A stretch of DNA of 64,000 bases from Schaalia dentiphila ATCC 17982 (GCF_000154225.1 NZ_DS264586.1:2138527-2202526); one strand, 5' to 3'; positions 16,568 to 25,516 are shown, counted from the first letter of the stretch. Numbers and translations: made by a program. Notes: generated by a model not told the origin, from the letters alone.

Positions 16568-17691
16568 GCGCCAATAATGGCACACCAGCAGCCTCGTTTT
16601 CCATGCCGTTTTCGATTAGCGTCGAGAATCTCTTCACTTTCAAGGATCAATGTATGCAAATTGCCGGCGTATTGCACACTGCAGATAGCGATGCAATGCG
16701 CGCTTCATCCATTGTCGGTCAGCAGGAGGCACTTCTTGTCGAGGAGTGCCAGCACGATCTACAAACCACATCAAACGTATGTGAAGAGATCTCCAACGAT
16801 CTGACAGCACTCGCGAACGCTTTGTCAGAACTCGCCTGGTCGATGAAGTCAGTGCGAGACGAGTACAAGGGAATCGCACAGAAAGCCCTAGGATGCGGTC
16901 TGATTGTCGTAGGCGACAAAGTAATCCTATTCGATGAGTCGGACGATAACCTTGTCCATAGTTTCAATGAGCTGCAAGCGCAAGCTAAGGTCCAGCAACT
17001 GAATTACGAACGAGCCGAGTATGTATTTTCACTCGCGCTAGACAACCTCAAAGTGGATGTCTATGAACAATGGATTGAACCCGTGTTCGACGCACTGAAG
17101 GAACAGTTTATTCTGGATGACAAGCATCCGATAGCTAAGGCGATCCCCTATGGCGTGGGACTGCTGGACATGAGCGGGCAAATAACAATCGGTGCTTCGA
17201 TGTGGCATTTCAATCGACTGTATGAGCCTCCGAAGGGATTCTTCGCCAAAGGCGACCTGTCGAAGTGGACCTACCGGCCGATCGGGAGACATGGGCTGGA
17301 ACCAATGGCCACACGATCGGTATCTCCGATCGCCACAAAAATTGGGAAAGTTGCCGGCCCGATAGGGGCGGTTGTCGACGGCGGTATCACCGCCTATGAC
17401 ACCTACCAAACCGATACCCAGCAGCACCCCGAATGGAGCGAGGAACACAAAATCGCACGAGCTGGCACAAAGGGCACTCTCGCCGGCCTGGGCACATGGG
17501 GTGGCGCAGCACTGGGAGCCAAAGGCGGCGCCGCCATCGGTGCGGCAGTCTCAGGGCCTTTCGCCCCCGTCGGCGCTGTTGTTGGCGGCATTGTCGGCGG
17601 CGTTATCGGCGGAGTGATCGGGCACTACACTGGAGAGAAGTTTGGAGACGGAATCAACTCAGTCATTGATAGCCATATGGACAAGGAGTAA
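16564..17691 (+). CDS. Candidate type VII secreted toxin with C-terminal glycine-zipper (membrane-inserting) domain
   Basis: 375 residues. Residues 1-190 are predicted helical with no signal peptide, as in LXG/WXG-type secretion domains. Residues 260-300 contain D-G-G-I-T-A-Y-D and a W-S-x2-H-K segment. Residues 304-354 are a Gly/Ala-rich hydrophobic tract with repeated G-x3-G spacing (G-A-A-I-G-A-A, G-G-I-V-G-G-V-I-G-G), a glycine zipper that can insert into membranes. Streptococcal TelE is a described LXG effector with such a zipper that permeabilises membranes, and this is the closest precedent I know. The gene follows a small partner and precedes a membrane protein suited to immunity. Export and toxicity are inferred. 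A structural membrane protein is the main alternative. Confidence 0.6.
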   Translation: MSANNGTPAASFSMPFSISVENLFTFKDQCMQIAGVLHTADSDAMRASSIVGQQEALLVEECQHDLQTTSNVCEEISNDLTALANALSELAWSMKSVRDEYKGIAQKALGCGLIVVGDKVILFDESDDNLVHSFNELQAQAKVQQLNYERAEYVFSLALDNLKVDVYEQWIEPVFDALKEQFILDDKHPIAKAIPYGVGLLDMSGQITIGASMWHFNRLYEPPKGFFAKGDLSKWTYRPIGRHGLEPMATRSVSPIATKIGKVAGPIGAVVDGGITAYDTYQTDTQQHPEWSEEHKIARAGTKGTLAGLGTWGGAALGAKGGAAIGAAVSGPFAPVGAVVGGIVGGVIGGVIGHYTGEKFGDGINSVIDSHMDKE

Positions 17692-17704
17692 AGGGATTCA
17701 GACG

Positions 17705-18133
17705 ATGAAATACGATGATGTCATGCCAGTCTTGACACTTCTATTTGGTATCTTCTGCATGACAATGTGGTACCTTGAAATGTTTTCAGACAGTCGTCTT
17801 GGACGAATCTTGGGAACTATGACGAAACCAAGTCTTCGCGGCAGAAACTGGTCAGCGATCAGCACCCCAGCATTCTCGCTAGCCTTTATAAATGCCGGTG
17901 TCATGACCTTTGCTGAACACGGAATTATTCCTCGCGTCCTGTATACACCTTGCGTCTATATCTCAATACTCCTTATCCTAATAATTCTCATTGGCCTTCT
18001 ACCCATCAAGTTTCCCCGGTGGGTCTACGCCGATTGGCAGTACGCAAAGCGCCATGGACTCCTGGACGAGAGCGGGAACATTGATCAGGAAGCATGGGCA
18101 CGACACCATGCAAACAAGAAGGATCTGTGGTGA
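17705..18133 (+). CDS. Membrane protein, candidate immunity to the glycine-zipper toxin
   Basis: 142 residues from ATG 17705. It has hydrophobic segments at about residues 6-26, 58-75 and 80-103 and ends with the motif L-P-I-K-F-P, then a Tyr-rich Y-A-D-W-Q-Y-A-K-R-H-G-L-L tail. A polytopic membrane protein directly after a membrane-targeting toxin is the usual immunity position. A paralogue forms the first half of the gene at 20210-21121, where P-E-W-Q-Y-A-K-R-N-G-L-L is kept. The stop overlaps the next GTG by 4 nt. Confidence 0.6.
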   Translation: MKYDDVMPVLTLLFGIFCMTMWYLEMFSDSRLGRILGTMTKPSLRGRNWSAISTPAFSLAFINAGVMTFAEHGIIPRVLYTPCVYISILLILIILIGLLPIKFPRWVYADWQYAKRHGLLDESGNIDQEAWARHHANKKDLW

Positions 18134-18621
18134 ACGAACAGGTAACAATGACTCTTTCCTCGGGATGGAGATTCTTGACCCCGGAGGAACACGCACAGCT
18201 CGGTCTCCTCGCGGATGATCCCAGCGTTCGTCTCGTTGCCGTCGCTCAGACGAAAGATGAGGGTAATGTTCCGACCTTCGTGGTGACCGGCGGAGTACTC
18301 AGCACCAACGCGAGCGACGACGAAGTCTACGCAGACAGCGTCAGGCAGGTGGAGGAAGCGTTGCCCGGATTCCACCTGATCGACGACTTCGCATGGCCGG
18401 TTCACCCGGAAGGGGCTCGTTGGCGAACAGGCGTCTACATTCTCGACGATGTGTCGCTGACGCTCAGCCAGCTCACGTGGATGACACACATTGCACCCAC
18501 TATGCAGCGACCTCCGCAGCGTTTCCTGTGGACCGCGACGTGCACATGCCCCAGCATTCTATTCCCAACGATCATCGATGATTTCATCACGATGGCTCAA
18601 ACCCTGGAGGTGACACCGTGA
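18130..18621 (+). CDS. Accessory protein of the toxin cassette, weakly LpqN-like
   Basis: 163 residues from GTG 18130, which overlaps the upstream stop (GTGA) and has AAGAAGGA 5 nt upstream. It has no membrane segment. Motifs shared with the second half of the paralogue at 20210-21121 are S-G-W-R-x-L, G-V-Y-x-L-x-D-V-S-x-T and F-L-W-x-A-T-C-T-C-P-S, with two Cys near residue 143. The S-G-W..V-R-L-V-A-V-A pattern is faintly like LpqN/LpqT, but I do not consider that established. In the inverted cassette it is fused to the membrane protein, so the two probably act together at the membrane. Confidence 0.55.
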   Translation: MNEQVTMTLSSGWRFLTPEEHAQLGLLADDPSVRLVAVAQTKDEGNVPTFVVTGGVLSTNASDDEVYADSVRQVEEALPGFHLIDDFAWPVHPEGARWRTGVYILDDVSLTLSQLTWMTHIAPTMQRPPQRFLWTATCTCPSILFPTIIDDFITMAQTLEVTP

Positions 18622-19382
18622 GCGACCATCCAATCGGCACTAACTCCTCGGATCAGATCATCGTCACCGTCGAGCAGGCCGACGCCCTGCTCGAGATGAT
18701 TGCCAGTAACGAGAATGCCGGGCGCATTTCAAGCGCTGCTCTCTCCAGCGGCCTGGTCTCACTCGGACTGGCCGGCGCCAACGGCTTAGCCGGCGACGCC
18801 GCACGCATCCTCGAACCAGTGCGAGCTGCACGCACCCAACTTGCGATCCGCGTCGTGTCCCCCAGCATGCGCGGCGTGGTACGCGACTGGAGGATCTGGC
18901 CCACAGCGCCTCGCTCCGTCGTGATGCGTTCCAACGTGGACGGCGTGCACTTCAGTCAGGTTGATTACTGCGAAGTCCCCCACATCGCAGCCCTCGCCTC
19001 CCTACTGCACGCCGGACCTACCATCCACGACGGGCCTCCTTACATTCCCGCAGATTTCATCGCTGCGATTCGTTCTCTCGACGCACAAGGTGCTCAGGAT
19101 GTGCTCAATGATCTCGTGACTTATGGACCCGCAGAGTCGCACTTCGCCCAGGACTGCGTCTCGGGGCGTTGGAGCGTCGTCACCTGTGTGCGCGAGGAAA
19201 TGCACGGTCGCGAGTGGCGAACCGGCTTGCACTATGAGTGTTTCGTGACGGACCATCTGCACGCCCAAATCCACGCACCGCTTGACGAGGAAGCGCTCGC
19301 CCACCTGTCAGCCGATCCGACACTGGACGCGCCGCCTCGCGCAGCGATCTGGGCGATGTTGATGGGGCTACTCGCGCCCTAG
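18618..19382 (+). CDS. Accessory protein of the toxin cassette, possibly EspG-like chaperone
   Basis: 254 residues from GTG 18618, overlapping the upstream stop by 4 nt. It has no signal peptide or membrane segment. It starts with V-T-V-E-Q-A-D-A-L-L-E-M-I, continues through an Ala/Leu helix region and a central R-S-V-V-M-R-S-N-x-D-G-V-H-F strand region, and ends P-T-L-D-A-P-P-R-A-A-I-W. The paralogue at 19443-20213 is conserved throughout. The layout recalls EspG, the cytoplasmic chaperone of mycobacterial type VII substrates, which would suit the context. This is a resemblance, not a proven match. Confidence 0.5.
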   Translation: MSDHPIGTNSSDQIIVTVEQADALLEMIASNENAGRISSAALSSGLVSLGLAGANGLAGDAARILEPVRAARTQLAIRVVSPSMRGVVRDWRIWPTAPRSVVMRSNVDGVHFSQVDYCEVPHIAALASLLHAGPTIHDGPPYIPADFIAAIRSLDAQGAQDVLNDLVTYGPAESHFAQDCVSGRWSVVTCVREEMHGREWRTGLHYECFVTDHLHAQIHAPLDEEALAHLSADPTLDAPPRAAIWAMLMGLLAP

Positions 19383-19442
19383 CATCTGCCTGCTGCGCGG
19401 CACGCGACCGCTGTCAGCACAGAAGCACCCTCACGAGCCACA

Positions 19443-20213
19443 CTACTTGGCGAGCAGCTCCATCATGAAGCCCCACAGCGCCGTGCGCGGCGGAGCGTCC
19501 AGGGTAGGGGCGTTCTGCTCCCGCATGAGGACGAGAGCGCGAGGATCGATGGGCGCGTGAATTTGCGCGTGCATGTGATCGGTGATGAAGCACTCGACGT
19601 GCCCCGCGTCCTTCCACCCCTCCAGGGTCCGTTCTTCCCGCACGCACAGCGCGACGCTCCAGCGCTTGTGCCAGCAGTCCTGCGAGAAGTGAGAGTCCGT
19701 TGGCCCTTGAGCGGCCACATCGGTCAGGGCTGACTGCGCCCTTTCCAGGTCCACGTCACGCACCGCCTGCACGAAGTCGGCGGAGATCGACGGCGGGCCG
19801 TCATGGATGGTCGACCCGGGCTTAAGGAGAGTCTCCTCGGCGAGGATACGCGGGACATCGCAGTAATCAACCTGGGTGAAGTGCACGCCGTCAGCCTCGG
19901 TGCGCATGACGACCGAACGAGGCCGCGAGGGCCAAATCCGCGCAATGCGCACGCCGAGGCTCTGCCTCGGGGAGACGACGCGGATCGCGAGACGCGAGTC
20001 GACCATGCGCGCGGGACCCAGGATCGCCTCGGCGTCACCGGAGAGGCCGCCAGAGTCGACGAGGCCCGCACTGATGAGTCCACTGACGGGCATCGCGCTC
20101 GATAGAGCGCCGTCCCCCTCTCTCGCGCCAATAAGGTCGACAAGCGCATTCGCCTGTTCGAGGGAAACGACGAGCTCCTCCGGCGACGAGGCCGTGGTTC
20201 CTTCGACGGTCAC
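19443..20213 (-). CDS. Paralogue of the 254-residue accessory protein, in the inverted cassette
   Basis: 256 residues from GTG 20213, which overlaps the upstream stop (GTGA) and has GGAGGTGG upstream. Conserved with the gene at 18618-19382 along its length: an opening V-V-S-L-E-Q-A-N-A-L-V, R-S-V-V-M-R-T-E-A-D-G-V-H-F, T-I-H-D-G-P-P and A-P-P-R-T-A-L-W. The two genes are convergent and end 60 nt apart. Because no effector accompanies this copy, it may serve a distant effector or remain from a lost one. Confidence 0.6.
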   Translation of the reverse strand: MTVEGTTASSPEELVVSLEQANALVDLIGAREGDGALSSAMPVSGLISAGLVDSGGLSGDAEAILGPARMVDSRLAIRVVSPRQSLGVRIARIWPSRPRSVVMRTEADGVHFTQVDYCDVPRILAEETLLKPGSTIHDGPPSISADFVQAVRDVDLERAQSALTDVAAQGPTDSHFSQDCWHKRWSVALCVREERTLEGWKDAGHVECFITDHMHAQIHAPIDPRALVLMREQNAPTLDAPPRTALWGFMMELLAK

Positions 20214-21121
20214 GATTCCACCTCCACAGTGCGTGCCATTGTCATGAAGTCCTCGATGATCGACGGGCACGCGAGACTCGGACACGTGCATGTCGCGGCC
20301 CACAGGAATCGGCGGGGTTCCTCGTCCCCGTCGTTTCTGTGCCGGGTGAGCCACACGAGCTGCGCGACGGTCATCGAGACGTCGTTGAGGGTGTACACAC
20401 CTGTAACGAAGCGGGTGCGCGCGGTGGGATACGGCACGATAGTGTCATCAATGAGGCGGCATCCCGGGTGCGGCTCAGCCAGGCGACCAGCGCTGCCATC
20501 AAGGATTTCCTTGTCCCCTTTGCCACTGATGACCTCAGTTTCAGTGATGACAATGTTCGGCACGTACCCTTCTGTTGCCTCCGCGACGGCAATGAAGCGA
20601 ATGCTCTCATCCTGGCCGAGATCCCCGAGCTCGCTACGTTCTTCCTCCGACAGCTGCCTCCAACCGGAGGCCACACGCATCGTCACTTGCGTGTCCATAA
20701 GGCTCTCGCCCCCGCCACAATCGCGGTTCTGAGAGGACTTCTTCCCGGCCTTTCCTTCTTCTAAGAGGCCGTTGCGCTTAGCGTATTGCCATTCCGGGTA
20801 CATACAATCGGGAAACTTGATGGGCAGAAAACCAACAATGAACAGTATCGGGCAAAGAAATACTGGAATAGACGCGCAGATAAACAACCACTTCGGAGGA
20901 TCATACTGACCAAACCACACGACCACCGGCCCGAGGATCAGCCACATGGAATATGACGGTACGATGACGGAGTCAAAGTTCTTGGGGCGCCGATATCTCC
21001 CCGCGCGTTGTGGTAAATCCCAGCCTCCACTGGCGTGGAACATCTTGTAATACCAGTAGGCCATCCCCACGACCCCGAGGAGGAAGAAACCGAGCGGGTA
21101 TGACGTAAGCTCCGAATTCAT
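20210..21121 (-). CDS. Fusion of candidate immunity membrane protein and LpqN-like accessory protein
   Basis: 303 residues from ATG 21121 with GGGAGGGAG upstream. Residues 1-125 match the membrane protein at 17705-18133 (hydrophobic segments near 8-25, 57-72 and 80-100, the motif L-P-I-K-F-P, then Y-A-K-R-N-G-L-L). Residues 145-303 match the separate protein at 18130-18621 (S-G-W-R, G-V-Y-T-L-N-D-V-S-M-T, F-L-W-A-A-T-C-T-C-P-S). The join falls at the position of the 4-nt overlap in the other cassette. An internal ATG starts the second part and could still be used. The fusion supports physical cooperation of the two products. Confidence 0.65.
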   Translation of the reverse strand: MNSELTSYPLGFFLLGVVGMAYWYYKMFHASGGWDLPQRAGRYRRPKNFDSVIVPSYSMWLILGPVVVWFGQYDPPKWLFICASIPVFLCPILFIVGFLPIKFPDCMYPEWQYAKRNGLLEEGKAGKKSSQNRDCGGGESLMDTQVTMRVASGWRQLSEEERSELGDLGQDESIRFIAVAEATEGYVPNIVITETEVISGKGDKEILDGSAGRLAEPHPGCRLIDDTIVPYPTARTRFVTGVYTLNDVSMTVAQLVWLTRHRNDGDEEPRRFLWAATCTCPSLACPSIIEDFMTMARTVEVES

Positions 21122-21290
21122 AACTCCCTCCCCGGTCTCCCTGCGATGAGAGCGGACAATTTTTCTCCCGGCGTCGCAGCAAGCAGTAACACGCCAGAAT
21201 ATTGCACAGCCAACAATAAAGTCAACGCACCAGAAACACGAAAAGGCGGGTGGTCCCTCCGGTGCGCGCCCGCCAATTCAAGCAAAAACC

Positions 21291-22118
21291 TCAATCCCTG
21301 GGGCCCGAAACAGAACCGGGAGCCGGAGGCTGGGTCCACAGGCCTCGCTGGTCCAGGAAGTCCCGCAGGAAGACGGGACGGTCGGTGATGATGCCGTCGA
21401 CGCCGACCTCGAGGAGGCGCAGCACGTCGGCCACCGTGTTGATGGTCCACACGTGGACGGCCAGGCCCAGTGTGTGGGCAGTAGCCACGAAGCGCTCGTC
21501 AACCACGCGGATGGGGCCCTGGTGCATGGGAACCTGTGCGGCGATGGCGCCCTGGCGCGGGCCGGGCACGTGCCACCAGGCGGGGTTCGTCGCGCTCTTC
21601 GCGGCGCCCACGAGGCGCACGACGGCCTCGGTCCCCAGAGATGTGGCGACCGCGCGCGCAGGGTCCGAGGCGGCGATGCCGCGTACGGCGCGCAGGCGCG
21701 GCTCGGAGAAGGAGGCAACGAGCACGCGGTCAGCCGCGCCGTGGTCGGCGATGACGTCGAGGAGCGGGCCTTCGACGCCCGGCTCCTTCGCGTCGATGTT
21801 GAAGTACATGTCGGGGAATGCCTCAAGGACCTGAGCGAGCAGCGGCATCTGCTCCCCGGAGTCGCGGTGGCGCAGCTTGGACAGCTCGCGCCACGTCATC
21901 TGAGCGATCGCGCCACTCCCGTCGAAGCAGCGGTCCACGGTCTCGTCGTGGCAGATAACGACCTTGCCGTCGGCGGTGATGTGAGCGTCGGTCTCCACGT
22001 GGCGGATCCCGGCCTCGTAGACGTAGGCGAATGCGCTCATCGTGTTCTCGGGGGCCTCCTCGCTGCCGCCGCGGTGGGCGAAAACGATGGGCCCCTGACG
22101 CATGGTGACGGGCATCAT
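21291..22118 (-). CDS. Glycerophosphodiester phosphodiesterase
   Basis: 275 residues from ATG 22118, which overlaps the stop of the M23 gene (ATGA) with AGGAG 9 nt upstream. It hydrolyses glycerophosphodiesters to glycerol 3-phosphate and an alcohol. Motifs: A-H-R-G-G with E-N-T near residue 10-25, then E-T-D-A-H for metal binding and C-H-D-E-T, all within the first 60 residues; the C-terminal W-T-I-N and D-G-I-I-T-D-R-P close the barrel. There is no signal peptide, so it is cytoplasmic. A weak GGCGGG/CCCGCC hairpin lies just past the stop. Confidence 0.92.
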   Translation of the reverse strand: MMPVTMRQGPIVFAHRGGSEEAPENTMSAFAYVYEAGIRHVETDAHITADGKVVICHDETVDRCFDGSGAIAQMTWRELSKLRHRDSGEQMPLLAQVLEAFPDMYFNIDAKEPGVEGPLLDVIADHGAADRVLVASFSEPRLRAVRGIAASDPARAVATSLGTEAVVRLVGAAKSATNPAWWHVPGPRQGAIAAQVPMHQGPIRVVDERFVATAHTLGLAVHVWTINTVADVLRLLEVGVDGIITDRPVFLRDFLDQRGLWTQPPAPGSVSGPRD

Positions 22119-23071
22119 GAGCAAGACTCCTGTCCGAGATAAACAGCTTTGTTCTCCTGCATCCACGCCTCCGGATCCACGGGGGTATCCGAGGAGTCGT
22201 GGATTTCGAAGTGCAGGTGGGGGCCCGTCGACCATCCGTTGTTGCCGACCGCGCCAATGACCTGCCCGGCGGTGACAGTGTCGCCGACCTTCACCGTAAT
22301 CTTGTTCATGTACTGGTGCAGGTAGGCGGAGTGGAAGACGGTGCCGTCGGAACGCGTGTGCTTGATCTGCACGTAGGCGCCCGAGCGTGAGTTCTCCGCG
22401 ACCTCCTCGACGACGCCGGCATACACGGAGGTGATGGGCGTGTCGAGCGGGGCGGCCATGTCGATACCCTCGTGGGCCAGGAGCTGGCCAGACACGGGCG
22501 AGATACGCATCGTGAAGGGCGAGGTGATCGTGTAGGTCCCCTCCGGCAACGGCCAGTAGATCGTGTCGGCGACGACGCGCACGTTACGGTTGCCGTCCGC
22601 ACCGTTGCCCGACGCGCAGCCGGTGATGGACACGGGCGCCTTGGCCTTGGCGCGCGAGTTCGCGGTGAGGGTTCCGTCCAGGGCGGTCGCCTCGGGCAGA
22701 GCGGAGGACACGGCCCAGCTGGGGCCACCCACCGAAGCGCCGAAAGCACGCGCGGGCACGGTCAGGGAGGAGTCGGATCCGACGCGTCCCGTCATGGGCA
22801 CGGCGATGGTGGTCCCCGCCAGCCCCAGCACGAGGAGGGCGCGGAGGACGTAGCCGACCGGGTGAACGTTGCGGCGTCGCTCCCGCGCGGACGAGGCCGG
22901 GGCTTCCTCCGCGTCCTCTCGATCCGTCGCGGGATCGGGGGTGGGGGCCGAGGCCTCGTCAGTCATCGGGATCGCAGACGTCGTCGGGTTCTCCTGCTGA
23001 TCGTCCGCGTCGTGGGGGCGCGCCGCGCGCAGCTGCGACCGCTTCGGCAGCGGGCACTCGGTGTCGCTCAC
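22115..23071 (-). CDS. M23-family (LytM) peptidoglycan endopeptidase, membrane anchored
   Basis: 318 residues from GTG 23071 (GGGGGAG upstream). A charged, Pro/Asp-rich N-terminal region is followed by one membrane segment (about 72-93), so the catalytic part lies outside the membrane. The M23 domain fills residues 175-318. The zinc ligands are His200 and Asp204 in H-E-G-I-D, and His287 in H-L-H-F-E, with catalytic His285. All are present, so activity is likely. Family members cut cross-bridges in peptidoglycan. Co-transcription with the phosphodiesterase gene is implied by the 4-nt overlap. The first 70 residues may be cytoplasmic. Confidence 0.88.
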   Translation of the reverse strand: MSDTECPLPKRSQLRAARPHDADDQQENPTTSAIPMTDEASAPTPDPATDREDAEEAPASSARERRRNVHPVGYVLRALLVLGLAGTTIAVPMTGRVGSDSSLTVPARAFGASVGGPSWAVSSALPEATALDGTLTANSRAKAKAPVSITGCASGNGADGNRNVRVVADTIYWPLPEGTYTITSPFTMRISPVSGQLLAHEGIDMAAPLDTPITSVYAGVVEEVAENSRSGAYVQIKHTRSDGTVFHSAYLHQYMNKITVKVGDTVTAGQVIGAVGNNGWSTGPHLHFEIHDSSDTPVDPEAWMQENKAVYLGQESCS

Positions 23072-23142
23072 GCTCTCCCCCTTGTCCGTGTTCGTCACGA
23101 AGTTATGACCTCGATCTAATGTACCTTGCGGATCGCGGCTCG

Positions 23143-24177
23143 TCACGGGCGCTGGAGAACGTCTCGGACTTCGCCGACCAGCAGTTCGAGGATGTCTTCG
23201 AGGAAGAGGATACCGACGACCGCGCCCGCCTCGCGCACGAGGGCGCAGTGCACGCCGGTGCGCTGCATGTGGCGCAGCGCGTCTTCGACCTGGTCATCGG
23301 CGGACACGGACTCGAGGCGGCGGATGCGCCACGGGGTGATCGGCTGCTCACGCTCCTCGCCGGTGGCGTACAGGACATCCTTGAGGTGCACGTAGCCGAC
23401 AATCGAACCATCGTCGCCGGCGATCGGGAAGCGAGAGTAGCCCGTGTGGGCGACCTGTTCTTCCACGTCGGCCGGGGTGGCCCCCTCGGGCAGGACGACT
23501 AGCTTGTCGAGGGGGACCATCGCGGTCCCGGCCGTCTCCTCGGAGAACTCCAGGGTGCCGCTGAGCAGGCCCAGCTCGTCGGTCAGCACGCCCTCCGCCT
23601 GCGAGGCGACGACGATCGAGGCGACCTCCTCGATCGTGTAGGAGGCCGAGATTTCCGAGCGCGGCTCGTAACCGGCCCGGCGCACGAACCAGTTCGCGAA
23701 GTGGTCCATGGCCTCAATGATCGGGCGCAGGACGTGGCCCAGGCGCACGAGGACGGGGGCCAGGATCAGCAGCATGCGCACGGGGGCGGCGATCGAGATG
23801 TTCTTCGGGACCATTTCGCCGAAGACGACGTGGCAGAAGAGAACGATGACGAGGGCGGCGGCGAAGCCGACGACGTGGCTGGTCGCCTCGGGCGCGCCCA
23901 GGCGCCCGAGCGGCGACTCGACGAGATGCGCGATCGCGGGCTCCGCGACGACGCCCAGGGTCGTGGACGCGACCGTCACGCCCAGCTGGCAGATCGCCAA
24001 CATGAGGGACACGTGCTGCAGCGCGTACAGCGCAGCAGCCGCGCCGCGCGCACCCTCGTCGGCGAGAGGCTCGACCTGCGAGCGACGCGTCGAGGTGACC
24101 GCGAACTCGCCGGCAACGAAGAAAGCGTTGACGGCCAGCAGGGCCACGGTGATGGCGAGACCAACTCCCACGCTCAC
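23143..24177 (-). CDS. CNNM/CBS-domain membrane protein without CorC domain
   Basis: 344 residues from GTG 24177, overlapping the upstream stop by 4 nt. Residues 1-150 form the CNNM (DUF21) transmembrane domain with F-V-A-G-E-F-A and G-E-M-V-P-K-N. Residues 205-335 form a CBS pair, the second part ending L-E-D-I-L-E-L-L-V-G-E. The C-terminal CorC_HlyC domain found in the neighbour is absent. These proteins are linked to Mg2+ or other cation efflux and tolerance; the older name hemolysin C is misleading. Two unequal paralogues in tandem is the typical actinobacterial arrangement and suggests a heterodimer. Confidence 0.88.
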   Translation of the reverse strand: MSVGVGLAITVALLAVNAFFVAGEFAVTSTRRSQVEPLADEGARGAAAALYALQHVSLMLAICQLGVTVASTTLGVVAEPAIAHLVESPLGRLGAPEATSHVVGFAAALVIVLFCHVVFGEMVPKNISIAAPVRMLLILAPVLVRLGHVLRPIIEAMDHFANWFVRRAGYEPRSEISASYTIEEVASIVVASQAEGVLTDELGLLSGTLEFSEETAGTAMVPLDKLVVLPEGATPADVEEQVAHTGYSRFPIAGDDGSIVGYVHLKDVLYATGEEREQPITPWRIRRLESVSADDQVEDALRHMQRTGVHCALVREAGAVVGILFLEDILELLVGEVRDVLQRP

Positions 24178-25502
24178 AGTGACACCTCCTCATCCTCAGC
24201 CTCGGGGGCGGGCGTGATCGCCACCTGGGCGACGCGACGCCCCTGCATCTGGGTGACCTCGATGCCGATGCCGTCCACGTTCACGCGCGATCCAACGACC
24301 GGAATCTCGCCCAGCTCGTTCATAACGAGGCCGCCGATCGTGTCGTAGGGGCCGTCCGCGGGCAGGTTGATGTCCGTGCGGCGCGCAAGCTCGTCGGGGC
24401 GCAGCGTGCCGGGAACAAGGAAAGTCCCGTCGGGGCGCGGGCGGATGCCGAGGCGACGCTGGTCGTGCTCGTCGGAGACCTCGCCGACGATCTCCTCGAC
24501 GACGTCCTCGAGGGTGACGATGCCCGACACGCCGCCGTACTCGTCGACGACGACGGCCATCTGCAGGCCCTCGTCACGCAACTGGACCATGAGGGGACCG
24601 ATCGGCGCGGTCTCGGGAACCGACGGCGCGTCGGTCATGAGAGACGACGAAACCACGGGGACCTCGGCGCGACGATCGGCGGGCACGGCGACCGCGCGGC
24701 GCAGCGACACCAGGCCGAGGATGTCGTCGGAGTCGTCGCCAATGACAGGGAATCGGGAGTGTCCGGTTTCGCGGGCCAGGTCGAGCACGTCCTGGGCGCT
24801 ATCACCCTCGCTGAGGGTGTGCAGGCGGCCGCGGTCGGTCATCACGTCGGCGGCGCTCAGGGTGGACATGCGGATCGTGTTGACGAAGAGGTCGGCCGTG
24901 GACATATCGAAGGTGCCTTCTTCGACGGAGTGCTCGACGAGGGCGGCCAGCTCGGAGGCGGAGCGCGCCGAGGAGATCTCCTCCTGGGGCTCGATGCCCA
25001 TGCGAGCGAGCACCCAATTCGCGGTCCCGCCCAGCACCCAGATGACGGGGCGGGCAATCGCGGTGAAGGCCATCTGGAAGGGGACGACGCGCACGGCGGT
25101 CGCCAGGGGGTGTGCCAGGGCGAGGTTCTTGGGGACGAGCTCACCGAAGAGCATCGAGAAAACGTTGACGAACGTGGCGGCCACGAATGCCGCGATGCCG
25201 GTCGCAAGCCCCCAGGCGAGGCCGACCGATCCGAGCAGGTCCTCCAGCAGGTCGGCCAGCGCGCTCTGCGTCGTGTAGCCGAGCAGGATCGTGGTGAGCG
25301 TGATGCCCACCTGCGCGCCCGACAGCTGGGTCGACAGCGTGCGGGTGGCGCGAAGGACGGAGGCGGCCCCACGATCCCCTTCCTCGGCCTTCTTGTCGAG
25401 GACGGCTTGGTCGACCGCAACAAGCGAAAACTCGGCGGAGACAAAGATGAAGGTACCGGCGGTCAGGACAACGCCGAGCAGAAGCATGAGGACGGTGGTC
25501 AT
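24174..25502 (-). CDS. CNNM/CBS-domain membrane protein with CorC_HlyC domain
   Basis: 442 residues from ATG 25502 (GAGGGG 7 nt upstream). Order: CNNM transmembrane domain (1-190; F-V-S-A-E-F-S and G-E-L-V-P-K-N), CBS pair (about 205-335, ending E-D-V-V-E-E-I-V-G-E) and a C-terminal CorC_HlyC domain (about 350-430). The domain set and length are normal for CorB/YfjD-type cation transport proteins. It is the first gene of the two-gene operon. A perfect copy of the GACGAGGCCGKGG word lies 15 nt upstream of its start, within what should be the leader. Confidence 0.88.
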   Translation of the reverse strand: MTTVLMLLLGVVLTAGTFIFVSAEFSLVAVDQAVLDKKAEEGDRGAASVLRATRTLSTQLSGAQVGITLTTILLGYTTQSALADLLEDLLGSVGLAWGLATGIAAFVAATFVNVFSMLFGELVPKNLALAHPLATAVRVVPFQMAFTAIARPVIWVLGGTANWVLARMGIEPQEEISSARSASELAALVEHSVEEGTFDMSTADLFVNTIRMSTLSAADVMTDRGRLHTLSEGDSAQDVLDLARETGHSRFPVIGDDSDDILGLVSLRRAVAVPADRRAEVPVVSSSLMTDAPSVPETAPIGPLMVQLRDEGLQMAVVVDEYGGVSGIVTLEDVVEEIVGEVSDEHDQRRLGIRPRPDGTFLVPGTLRPDELARRTDINLPADGPYDTIGGLVMNELGEIPVVGSRVNVDGIGIEVTQMQGRRVAQVAITPAPEAEDEEVSL

Positions 25503-25516
25503 CGCGTCGCCCCCTC

